From: Ruminococcus sp. AM22-13
GTDB taxonomy: Bacteria > Bacillota > Clostridia > Lachnospirales > Lachnospiraceae
DNA length: 8,558 bases
Reading direction: 5' to 3'
NCBI RefSeq assembly: GCF_003471165.1
Contig: NZ_QRIL01000050.1
Span: 1 to 8,558 of the forward strand
Shown here in pieces: positions 1 through 4,635 of this stretch. A model generated the notes under the pieces. The model did not search any database, had not been told where the DNA came from, and saw only the letters and a program-made list of their open reading frames with translations. The translations under genes were made by a program, and so were the position numbers. Position 1 is the first letter of the stretch. Each line of letters begins with the position of its first letter.

Positions 1-48
1 TTATATCAGATATATGATTTTACGACCACTTTTTCAGTAGTGTCCTAC
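1..48. other. Sequence beyond the integrase break, origin unknown
   Basis: Left of about position 48 the minus-strand reading no longer looks like integrase and meets a stop. The stretch is AT-rich and holds the short palindrome ATATCAGATAT (3-13). It could be the end of an inserted element or a deletion junction. I do not recognise a terminal repeat. Confidence 0.35.
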
Positions 49-102
49 ATAGAAGCGGTAGTACCATTTCTTTCCTTTTTTTCTTACAGATCCTTTTGCC
101 AT
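34..102 (-). pseudogene. Tyrosine integrase, truncated after its N-terminus
   Basis: The ATG at 102-100 follows a strong ribosome binding site, GAAAGGAG at 120-113, and reads AKGSVRKKGKKWYYRFYV after the initiator Met. This is the usual N-terminal start of Tn916/phage-type tyrosine integrases in Firmicutes, where a basic beta-sheet arm-binding domain precedes the core-binding and catalytic domains. After the FYV motif the reading becomes GHY and a TGA stop, while complete family members continue for about 380 residues. The core-binding domain and the catalytic R-H-R-Y residues are therefore absent from this frame. The gene lies downstream of and co-directional with the repressor, the usual arrangement in these elements. 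The break lies close to position 48. Whether the rest of the gene lies left of the window, beyond an insertion, cannot be seen. Confidence 0.75.
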
Positions 103-127
103 AATCGTATATCTCCTTTCGATATTA

Positions 128-185
128 GACAATCGGAACTGATGAAATGCTTCGTGCGTGTAAGTATATCATAACTCCGGTTGTC
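128..185. repeat. Inverted repeat in the integrase leader
   Basis: GACAATCGGA (128-137) and TCCGGTTGTC (176-185) can form a 10-bp stem around a 38-nt loop. On the plus strand every position pairs, one as T-G. In the integrase mRNA, which is minus strand, one position becomes a C-A mismatch. The loop contains most of the motif shared with the mob leader. It lies between the repressor stop and the integrase ribosome binding site, so it would be part of the integrase 5' untranslated region. Confidence 0.5.
150..182 (+). repeat. 33-nt element, copy 1 (integrase leader)
   Basis: This stretch matches the reverse complement of 1259-1291 at 27 of 33 positions, and at 21 of the first 23. The core is GCGTGTAAGTATATCAT. 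The copies have opposite orientations, so both read the same way relative to the gene they precede: integrase here, the mob operon there. The similarity is seen directly in the sequence; its function is inferred only. Confidence 0.7.
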
Positions 186-188
186 TTA

Positions 189-818
189 CTATACCGATTC
201 GGAATCTTCGTATAAGACTTCTGATAAAAGATTTGCAAGCCTTTGTTCTGCTGTTTTTGGTTTCTTGGAATAGAGCCTTACAACGTCTGCCATCTCATTA
301 AGAGCATTGATGGTAGGAGTGATTTCCCTTAAGAACATAATCTCATTATATTCCTCATTCGATTCAAACCCTATTGTTTTGGCAATATCCGTCTGACCAG
401 CATTCCCCTTGAAATTTTTGCAGGCGAACTGGAAGGAATCCAAAAACAGACCATATTGTTTTAACATCAGCAGTAATAAATCTTTTGAAAAAGCATCTTC
501 TTCTTTGGTAAGGGCAAGCGGTAACTGTTCCAGAATATCTCCCATCGCATCACGAATCTGTAACTCTCTCTTATCCGTAATGTCGGTTTCATATTCATCT
601 GTTTCCCCTTTGAGCCATTCCACAGATACATGGAGTGCTTCCGAAAGACCTTCCAGCACCATTTTTTTCGTATTGTCAATCGAACCATTCTCATAACGCA
701 GGATTGTAGAAGCGGTAACCCCCATCTTTTCTGCGACATAAGGCTGTGTCAGATTCAATTCCAGACGGCGCTGTTTTACTCTGCTGCCTATCAGCTTGCG
801 TAGTTCTTTATCTTTCAT
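189..818 (-). CDS. XRE-family helix-turn-helix repressor of the element
   Basis: A 209-residue protein with an N-terminal Cro/C1-type HTH at about residues 11-65. TQPYVAEKMGVTASTILRYE covers the turn and recognition helix, and the domain ends with the typical VSVEWLKGE. The remaining residues (about 72-209) are helical and acidic, form no domain I recognise, and may serve in oligomerisation or signal sensing. The start at 818 is chosen because AAGGAGG sits 8 nt upstream and the protein then begins just before the HTH. An upstream in-frame ATG at 887 lies within the promoter and has no ribosome binding site. The gene is divergent from xis and followed by the integrase. Palindromes overlapping its own -35 and just after the xis -10 suggest it represses both transcripts, as phage-type regulators do. 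DNA-binding role is well supported; the target is inferred. Confidence 0.85.
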   Translation of the reverse strand: MKDKELRKLIGSRVKQRRLELNLTQPYVAEKMGVTASTILRYENGSIDNTKKMVLEGLSEALHVSVEWLKGETDEYETDITDKRELQIRDAMGDILEQLPLALTKEEDAFSKDLLLLMLKQYGLFLDSFQFACKNFKGNAGQTDIAKTIGFESNEEYNEIMFLREITPTINALNEMADVVRLYSKKPKTAEQRLANLLSEVLYEDSESV

Positions 819-848
819 GCTGACTGCCTCCTTTTTCGGTATGTATGA

Positions 849-877
849 ATTATAGCATTGTTTTTCCAAAATTGCAA
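849..877 (-). promoter_or_regulatory. Promoter of the repressor gene
   Basis: On the minus strand TTGCAA (877-872) and TATAAT (854-849) are 17 nt apart, with the repressor start about 30 nt beyond the -10. The -35 box is part of the palindrome at 872-884, so a protein bound there would block this promoter. This fits autorepression. Confidence 0.7.
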
Positions 878-884
878 TATGCAA
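872..884. promoter_or_regulatory. Candidate repressor operator O1
   Basis: TTGCAATATGCAA is a 6-1-6 near-palindrome with one mismatch, and the same half-sites occur at 958-970. It overlaps the -35 box of the repressor promoter. Assignment to the XRE repressor is inferred from position and from the repeated motif. Confidence 0.6.
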
Positions 885-915
885 CATAAAGTTTGTTTTT
901 GATATTTCGTAACGC

Positions 916-944
916 TTGACAAAAAGATATGAAAAGGATATACT
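916..944 (+). promoter_or_regulatory. Strong promoter of xis and probably the mob operon
   Basis: TTGACA (916-921) and TATACT (939-944) are separated by exactly 17 nt; five of the six -10 bases fit the consensus. Transcription would begin near 951, just before the palindrome at 956-972. I found no good plus-strand promoter between xis and the DUF3847 gene, so this one may drive the whole xis-mob unit. Confidence 0.85.
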
Positions 945-955
945 TACATCACAAG

Positions 956-972
956 AATTGCATAATGCAATT
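956..972. promoter_or_regulatory. Candidate repressor operator O2
   Basis: AATTGCATAATGCAATT is a perfect palindrome with 8-nt arms around one central base. It lies at the predicted start of the xis transcript and just upstream of its ribosome binding site. It shares half-sites with 872-884. A related, degenerate site, TTGCATTATCCAT, lies at 1006-1018 inside the xis coding region and might be a third, weaker site. Confidence 0.65.
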
Positions 973-989
973 TATAAGGAGATGATTAT

Positions 990-1220
990 ATGACGCAAAG
1001 AAAAATTGCATTATCCATCGAAGAAGCTGCTGACTATACGGGAATCGGCAGAAATACCTTAAGACAGCTTGTAGAATGGAAGAAACTTCCAGTATTAAAG
1101 GTTGGTCGCAAAGTCCTGATTAAAACCGATATTCTGGAAATGTTTATGGAAGCTAATGAAGGTCGTGATTTGAGGGATAGAGGAAATGTAAAAGCCGTAA
1201 CAAGAACTGCGGCAAATTAA
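990..1220 (+). CDS. Excisionase-like winged-helix DNA-binding protein
   Basis: A 76-residue basic protein. Residues about 8-55 (LSIEEAADYTGIGRNTLRQL, then LPVLKVGRKVLIKTDILEMF) form the HTH of the excisionase/MerR-like group that includes Tn916 Xis. Such proteins bind and bend DNA near the attachment sites and direct the integrase towards excision; many also act on transcription. AAGGAG lies 8 nt before the ATG. The gene is divergent from the repressor, sits under a consensus promoter, and is followed by the mob genes, so excision and mobilization would be induced together. Near its stop codon an antisense hairpin overlaps the end of the transcript. With the integrase broken in this window, it has no visible partner here. 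The family call is sure; the role as directionality factor follows from context. Confidence 0.8.
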   Translation: MTQRKIALSIEEAADYTGIGRNTLRQLVEWKKLPVLKVGRKVLIKTDILEMFMEANEGRDLRDRGNVKAVTRTAAN

Positions 1221-1245
1221 AAAGGCGGCTTCCGAAGAAACCGCC
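1217..1245 (-). terminator. Intrinsic terminator on the minus strand (UUCG loop)
   Basis: Read on the minus strand, GGCGGTTTC (1245-1237) pairs with GAAGCCGCC (1232-1224) through nine pairs, one U-G. They close a UUCG tetraloop and are followed by TTTTTAATTT. On the plus strand the same hairpin has a C-A mismatch and no T run, so it is directional and would stop transcription coming from the right. It begins directly behind the xis stop codon. Confidence 0.75.
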
Positions 1246-1285
1246 AAAGGTTCTATCAGACCGAAGCCATGATATACCTACACGC
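1217..1285 (-). ncRNA. Candidate antisense small RNA opposite the mob leader
   Basis: The minus strand carries a -10 box TATAAT (1297-1292), a weaker -35 TTGCGT (1321-1316), and 40-odd bases later a textbook intrinsic terminator, with no ORF between. The predicted RNA of about 69 nt would be fully complementary to the xis-mob transcript between the two genes. Its 5' part also resembles 155-181 of the plus strand, so it could pair with the integrase leader over 27 continuous positions including four G-U pairs. No other minus-strand gene lies between here and 7909 to explain the terminator. The RNA has not been shown to exist; RNA-seq would decide. Confidence 0.45.
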
Positions 1286-1291
1286 AAGAAG
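1259..1291 (-). repeat. 33-nt element, copy 2 (mob leader)
   Basis: Partner of the element at 150-182, in inverted orientation. In the plus-strand transcript this copy sits inside short possible helices: TATCAG 1254-1259 with CTGATA 1311-1316, and GAAGC 1263-1267 with GCTTC 1304-1308. It could therefore be a structured leader as well as the source of an antisense RNA. A shorter relative, GATATACTTACA, also spans the xis -10 box (937-948). Confidence 0.65.
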
Positions 1292-1321
1292 ATTATACCA
1301 TGTGCTTCTTCTGATACGCAA
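1292..1321 (-). promoter_or_regulatory. Possible promoter of the antisense RNA
   Basis: TTGCGT (1321-1316) and TATAAT (1297-1292) on the minus strand are 18 nt apart. The -10 is perfect, the -35 is weak. It points at the terminator at 1245-1217. Chance occurrence in AT-rich DNA is possible. Confidence 0.4.
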
Positions 1322-1360
1322 CCGAGAACTTATGTTTGTGAAGGAAAGGAGAATGTAAGA

Positions 1361-1675
1361 ATGGCAAAATCAACAAAAAGTTATGAAGAACGAATGCTTG
1401 AAATGGAAAAGAAGGAACAGGAAAGCCTTGAAAAAGCAAAACGATATGCAGCACAGAAGAAAGAACTTCTAAAACGAAAGAAAGCCGAAGAAAGTAAAAA
1501 ACGAACCCATAGGCTCTGTCAGGTTGGCGGTGCGGTGGAATCCGTTCTTGGTGCGACTATTGAGGAGGAAGACATCCCAAAGCTGATTGGTTTTCTGAAA
1601 AAGCAGGAAGCCAATGGGAAATTTTTCTCAAAGGCAATGCAGAAAGAAACAAATACCGATATGGAGGAAGTGTAA
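1361..1675 (+). CDS. DUF3847 family protein of the mobilization module
   Basis: A 104-residue, highly charged protein. Residues about 5-48 are a Lys/Glu-rich coiled coil. They are followed by the conserved block KKRTHRLCQVGGAVESVLG (about 46-64) and then by DIPKLIGFLKKQE and GKFFSKAM (about 71-93). I recognise this as DUF3847, a family of small proteins found just upstream of MobA/MobL relaxases in Firmicutes elements. Its job is not known; an accessory role at the origin of transfer, like other small charged mob proteins, would fit the position. AGGAG lies about 8 nt before the ATG. About 140 nt of leader separate it from xis, and that leader is the region covered by the candidate antisense RNA. 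Its stop codon overlaps an ATG (TAATG) that opens a doubtful ORF through the oriT-like region. Confidence 0.8.
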   Translation: MAKSTKSYEERMLEMEKKEQESLEKAKRYAAQKKELLKRKKAEESKKRTHRLCQVGGAVESVLGATIEEEDIPKLIGFLKKQEANGKFFSKAMQKETNTDMEEV

Positions 1676-2046
1676 TGGCGGATGGGATGAGTTTTTCATT
1701 CCCTTCATTGCTTTTTCATGAAAGGCGCACTTATGGACAACCAGAGTTCGTCCCAATAAGTTTGCCACAAGTGGCAACCGGTCTGCGCTCACGCTTGCCG
1801 GGCTCGTTCCGTCGGCGGGGCTTTCAGCCAGACCTGCTCATGCCACAGGAGGCACTCTTCGCCAGAGAGGCGCATTCCATGCAGGCTGCTATGCGCAGGG
1901 CACTCTTACGCAGAGGGCGTTCTGGCAATGCTGCTTTTTCTAAAATCGAAAGCAATGTTGCCGGAAATCTATACCGGATGTGCAGAAAGGAGGAATCCAG
2001 ATATGGCGATTTTTCATTACACAATCAAAATAGTCGGACGAAGTAA
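1675..2046 (+). CDS. Doubtful ORF running through the oriT-like region
   Basis: A 123-codon reading frame whose ATG overlaps the DUF3847 stop and has GGAGG 7 nt upstream, so ribosomes could well start here. The product is rich in Arg, Pro and Ala, shows no domain, and gets its composition from the GC-rich, hairpin-rich stretch 1750-1930. It overlaps the relaxase start by 44 nt in another frame. It may be a non-functional frame across a cis-acting site, or its translation may serve to couple the relaxase to the upstream gene. I do not recognise the protein and consider it more likely not a true protein gene. Confidence 0.25.
   Translation: MADGMSFSFPSLLFHERRTYGQPEFVPISLPQVATGLRSRLPGSFRRRGFQPDLLMPQEALFAREAHSMQAAMRRALLRRGRSGNAAFSKIESNVAGNLYRMCRKEESRYGDFSLHNQNSRTK
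1762..1920. other. Candidate origin of transfer (oriT) region
   Basis: This GC-rich stretch just upstream of the relaxase stands out from its AT-rich surroundings and is packed with inverted repeats. TTGCCACAAGTGGCAA (1762-1777) is a perfect 7-2-7 palindrome. GGTCTG (1780-1785) pairs with CAGACC (1829-1834). GCGCAT (1870-1875) pairs with ATGCGC (1891-1896). Two small hairpins with a repeated 5' flank lie at 1851-1872 and 1899-1920. MOBQ relaxases usually nick next to such repeats upstream of their own gene. The nick site itself I cannot place. Confidence 0.5.
1851..1920 (+). repeat. Twin hairpins behind a GGCACTCTT repeat
   Basis: GGCACTCTT occurs at 1851-1859 and 1899-1907, 48 nt apart. Each copy is followed at once by a 4-bp hairpin: CGCC-AGAGA-GGCG (1860-1872) and ACGC-AGAGG-GCGT (1908-1920). 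Stem bases differ between the copies while pairing is kept and the loop is nearly constant, which points to selection on structure rather than on protein. Confidence 0.6.
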
Positions 2047-3724
2047 AGGGAAATCTGTTATCTCCGCTTCCGCATATCTCAATGGGGATGTGATGAAAAA
2101 CGAGGAAACCGGGAGAATCAGTTATTACACTTCTAAAAAAGAAGTGGTCTACACCAGTCTGATGATGTGTGAAAACGCACCTCCTGAATGGCAGATAGTA
2201 CCAGAAGAAAATATAAAACGCTTTCAAAAATCTGTCCGCTACAAAAGGTCAGAAGATAAAGAAGCTGCTTTAGAAAAATTCAAAATCACATTTCAGAAAC
2301 AAAGATTATGGAATGAGGTATTGAAGATTGAAAAAAGTGCGGATGCCCAACTTGGCAGGTCATTTGAATTTGCCCTCCCAAAAGAATGGAGCAGACAGGA
2401 ACAGATTCAATATACATCCGACTATATCCAAAAAACATTTGTGGATAAGGGAATGTGTGCTGATTGGAGTATCCACGACAAAGGGGATGGCAACCCCCAT
2501 GTCCACCTGCTTCTGACGATGCGACCTTTTAACCCGGACCATTCTTGGGGAAAGAAAGAAGTCAAGGATTGGGATTTTGTCAGAGATAAAAGCGGAAATA
2601 TCGTGATTGACGAATCCCACCCGGACTGGTGGCAGGATAAGAAAAACCCTGACCGTCATGGAATCCGTATCCCTGTATTAGACGAAAACGGAATCCAGAA
2701 GATTGGTGCAAGAAACCGCCTGCAATGGAAACGGGTGCTGACCGATGCTACTGGATGGAACAATCCCAAAAATTGTGAGTTGTGGCGGAGTGAGTGGGCA
2801 AAGGTGTGTAATGAACATCTTCCTTTGCATAATCAGGTTGATCACCGTTCTTATGAAAAACAGGGAAAACTCCAGATTCCTACCATCCATGAAGGTGCTG
2901 ACGCAAGAAAGATTGAACAAAAATTTCTTGCCGGGCAGGAAATAAAAGGTTCGTGGAAAGTAGCGGAAAATCAAATCATAAAACAGCAAAACACGTTATT
3001 GCAAAAGATACTGGACACCTTTGGAAAAGTATCAGGTGCATTATCATTATGGAAGGAGCGATTAAATGACATTAGAAGAAAGCCGGGAAGTCATTCCCAT
3101 GATGGAATCAATGATAAACCAGATCGAGGAACAGCAGAACCTTATGGCAGAGATGGTACAGGAATTACAGGAAAAAGACAGACAGCTTCTGTCCTTTCAG
3201 GAGCAGAACCAGAGTTTGCAGATATTAAACAGCGAGTTATCCGGACTGCTGAATCTTTTGCCAGATACAGAAGAACTGCTTTCCCAGATCGAACAGCAGA
3301 AAAACAGAATCGAACAGTTGGAAACCGAGAATCAGCAATGGCAGGAATTAACGCAGAAGCTGAACAACGAGAACAGCTTATTGCTGAAACAGAGCAGAGA
3401 ATTACTGACCTTAAACAGCAGATAGAGAAAGTGAGGGATATAGATGCGAGAATGCGTAAACTTAAAGAACGTCGGTCAAGTGGAAGAACTTCTACAGATG
3501 ACAGAACAGATGCAGGACGAACTGGATCAGAAAGACCAGATGATTATGGAACTGAACAGGCAGCTAAACAGATTGCTGACCTTGAACGAGAAATTGAACA
3601 GCGAAAACAGAGTCGAGAATATCGAAGCATTGCGGACAAGATTAAGGAAAATAGAAGAACAATTAGCCAACGAGACAGACAGCAGGAAAAGAGCCGACGC
3701 AGAAGTCGTGGCATGGAAATTTAG
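2003..3724 (+). CDS. mobQ: MobA/MobL (MOBQ-class) relaxase
   Basis: The DNA-nicking enzyme of transfer: it would cut one strand at oriT, stay bound to the 5' end through a tyrosine, and lead the strand into the recipient. The 573-residue product starts MAIFHYTIKIVGRSKGKS with AAAGGAGG about 9 nt upstream; in-frame codons further left (from 1928) lack conserved sequence. Motif I, SVISASAYLNG, puts a candidate catalytic Tyr at 25. FEFALPKE (about 121-128) is the conserved strand before the metal-binding motif. HDKGDGNPHVH (158-168) carries the His triad for the divalent metal. DHRSYEKQG marks the end of the conserved MobA/MobL domain near residue 300. From residue 355 on the protein is Arg/Glu-rich and partly coiled coil; this part (3066-3724) is also read in a second frame by two downstream ORFs. 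The length is normal for the family and no frame disruption is seen. Confidence 0.92.
   Translation: MAIFHYTIKIVGRSKGKSVISASAYLNGDVMKNEETGRISYYTSKKEVVYTSLMMCENAPPEWQIVPEENIKRFQKSVRYKRSEDKEAALEKFKITFQKQRLWNEVLKIEKSADAQLGRSFEFALPKEWSRQEQIQYTSDYIQKTFVDKGMCADWSIHDKGDGNPHVHLLLTMRPFNPDHSWGKKEVKDWDFVRDKSGNIVIDESHPDWWQDKKNPDRHGIRIPVLDENGIQKIGARNRLQWKRVLTDATGWNNPKNCELWRSEWAKVCNEHLPLHNQVDHRSYEKQGKLQIPTIHEGADARKIEQKFLAGQEIKGSWKVAENQIIKQQNTLLQKILDTFGKVSGALSLWKERLNDIRRKPGSHSHDGINDKPDRGTAEPYGRDGTGITGKRQTASVLSGAEPEFADIKQRVIRTAESFARYRRTAFPDRTAEKQNRTVGNRESAMAGINAEAEQREQLIAETEQRITDLKQQIEKVRDIDARMRKLKERRSSGRTSTDDRTDAGRTGSERPDDYGTEQAAKQIADLEREIEQRKQSREYRSIADKIKENRRTISQRDRQQEKSRRRSRGMEI
3066..3425 (+). CDS. Small coiled-coil protein nested in the relaxase gene
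   Basis: A 119-residue protein, almost entirely heptad-like and rich in Gln, Glu and Leu (for example MVQELQEKDRQLLSFQEQ), without membrane segments or a catalytic motif. It is read in the +1 frame relative to the relaxase and lies wholly inside it. A perfect AAGGAG 7 nt before its ATG argues for real translation. It has the coiled-coil character of the N-terminus of the next ORF, from which it is separated by 18 nt with stops in frame. The two may be related by duplication or be pieces of a once longer coil. A structural or partner-binding role in the mobilization complex is a guess. The alternative, a by-product of a repetitive relaxase tail, is made less likely by the ribosome binding site. 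Confidence 0.6.
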   Translation: MTLEESREVIPMMESMINQIEEQQNLMAEMVQELQEKDRQLLSFQEQNQSLQILNSELSGLLNLLPDTEELLSQIEQQKNRIEQLETENQQWQELTQKLNNENSLLLKQSRELLTLNSR

Positions 3725-4412
3725 GTATGAAAAAGCGGAACAGGCAAAACGCTATGCACAGACACACCAAAAGACAACAGAGGTAGCTGTTGAGAAAAAA
3801 GTGCCCTATGAGAAATGCGATAACTGTGACCGCACTGCTTACCAAAAAGCAAAAGAAAAATGCGATAACCGTAAAATTCAGTTAGAGAAAAAATATAAAA
3901 ATATGACGGCTGGTTATGAAAGTATCCTGTTTCTGCTGGCATGGTACAGTATAGCCATTACACTATTCACTGCTATCCTTTCTCCAGTTTTCTTTAGTGA
4001 CTGTATTAGCTTTTTCAGTATGTTTGCTAAAGGAATCTTAAGCCTGTTTCAAAAATTTGTTGCAGGTGCAGATTCTTTCGGACAGTTAAGCAGTGGAATC
4101 TCAAATAGTATCATTTCAGGGATTGTGTACTGGCTGATTGTAAGTATTGTTATGGGAATTTTATTTATCATAACGGGATTGCTGATAATCGGGACTGGCT
4201 ATCAGGTGGGGAAAATCTACCGGAAATATTGCTGGGATATTATCAGCATCATGGTGGTGATAATGAGTACAGCTATCATAATCTATTTCGGAAAATGGAT
4301 AAAATCAATTATTCCGATAAACCTCATTATGTTGCTACTTCTGGTACATGCGGTTTATATCGGAATCCGATGTTATGTGAAAAACTGGCGAGAAAAACGA
4401 GGATATTTTTAA
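3444..4412 (+). CDS. Coiled-coil membrane protein (DUF6040-like)
   Basis: A 322-residue protein in two parts. Residues about 12-155 are a long coiled coil with a cysteine cluster (CDNC at 125-128 and Cys140) that could bind metal. Residues about 160-308 are hydrophobic, with likely transmembrane segments near 160-187, 223-253, 264-283 and 288-308 and a short basic tail. From memory this matches DUF6040, found behind MobA/MobL genes in gut Firmicutes; I could not check. The first 281 nt overlap the relaxase in another frame. The start at 3444 has only a modest GAGG 7 nt upstream, and a later start is possible. A membrane protein with a cytoplasmic coil at the end of a mob operon could link the relaxosome to the envelope or to a host secretion channel; this is inference. 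A terminator follows directly. Confidence 0.85.
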   Translation: MRECVNLKNVGQVEELLQMTEQMQDELDQKDQMIMELNRQLNRLLTLNEKLNSENRVENIEALRTRLRKIEEQLANETDSRKRADAEVVAWKFRYEKAEQAKRYAQTHQKTTEVAVEKKVPYEKCDNCDRTAYQKAKEKCDNRKIQLEKKYKNMTAGYESILFLLAWYSIAITLFTAILSPVFFSDCISFFSMFAKGILSLFQKFVAGADSFGQLSSGISNSIISGIVYWLIVSIVMGILFIITGLLIIGTGYQVGKIYRKYCWDIISIMVVIMSTAIIIYFGKWIKSIIPINLIMLLLLVHAVYIGIRCYVKNWREKRGYF

Positions 4413-4420
4413 AGTAAAAT

Positions 4421-4444
4421 GGGCAGGTAAAACTGCCTGTTTTT
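4421..4444 (+). terminator. Rho-independent terminator of the mob operon
   Basis: GGGCAG (4421-4426) pairs with CTGCCT (4433-4438), with one G-T pair at the base, a GTAAAA loop, and a run of five T at 4440-4444. It begins 8 nt after the stop codon of the coiled-coil membrane protein. The T run also forms an 8-bp inverted repeat with TGTGAAAA (4491-4498), of unknown meaning. Confidence 0.85.
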
Positions 4445-4558
4445 CACAAAACAAATATACTTATTTTTAGTTATACAGATTTTTAGAGTCTGTGAAAACT
4501 GTTCTTTGATTTTTAACACTATTTTTTATAATCTTCCAAATGAATCTGTTTTGATTGA

Positions 4559-4588
4559 TTGACAATTACCGAGCTATTCTAGTATATT
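4559..4588 (+). promoter_or_regulatory. Promoter of the AraC-type regulator gene
   Basis: TTGACA (4559-4564) and TATATT (4583-4588) are 18 nt apart, about 47 nt before the ATG at 4636. The rest of 4445-4635 holds no gene. A second TATAAT (4527-4532) lacks a good -35 and is less likely to be used. Confidence 0.7.
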
Positions 4589-4635
4589 TAATCCATAAAG
4601 CAGATACAAAATCGCAGATGTGCAGGTGAACAGAC

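Larger units (their letters stand above)
34..4444. mobile_element. Remnant of an integrative mobilizable element (int/xis/repressor/MOBQ type)
   Basis: The order broken tyrosine integrase, XRE repressor, excisionase-like protein, DUF3847 protein, oriT-like region, relaxase and coiled-coil/membrane protein is that of small mobilizable elements of gut Firmicutes, which integrate with their own recombinase and borrow a conjugation machine to transfer. No type IV secretion or coupling protein gene is in the window, so it would be mobilizable rather than self-conjugative. The left limit is the integrase break near position 48. The right limit is set arbitrarily at the terminator after the last mob-module gene. 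I could not find attL/attR repeats, so the genes after 4600 may be cargo or host sequence. Confidence 0.65.

Noticed and set aside
409..696. Plus-strand ORF opposite the repressor gene, and the 467-739 minus-strand frame
   Set aside because: Both lie inside the clear XRE repressor gene, have no ribosome binding site, and give low-complexity or shadow protein.
819..887. Longer start of the XRE repressor at 887
   Set aside because: The extra 23 codons cover the promoter -10 and the operator and lack a ribosome binding site; the ATG at 818 has AAGGAGG at good distance.
1224..1245. Hairpin behind xis as a plus-strand terminator
   Set aside because: On the plus strand there is no T run and one mismatch; the T run and the full pairing are on the minus strand.
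1851..1920. CRISPR-like repeats
   Set aside because: Only two short copies with a coding-like spacer and no array or cas genes anywhere in the window.
1824..2227. Minus-strand ORFs opposite the oriT-like region and relaxase start
   Set aside because: No start signals or domains; they mirror the GC-rich region and the relaxase codons.
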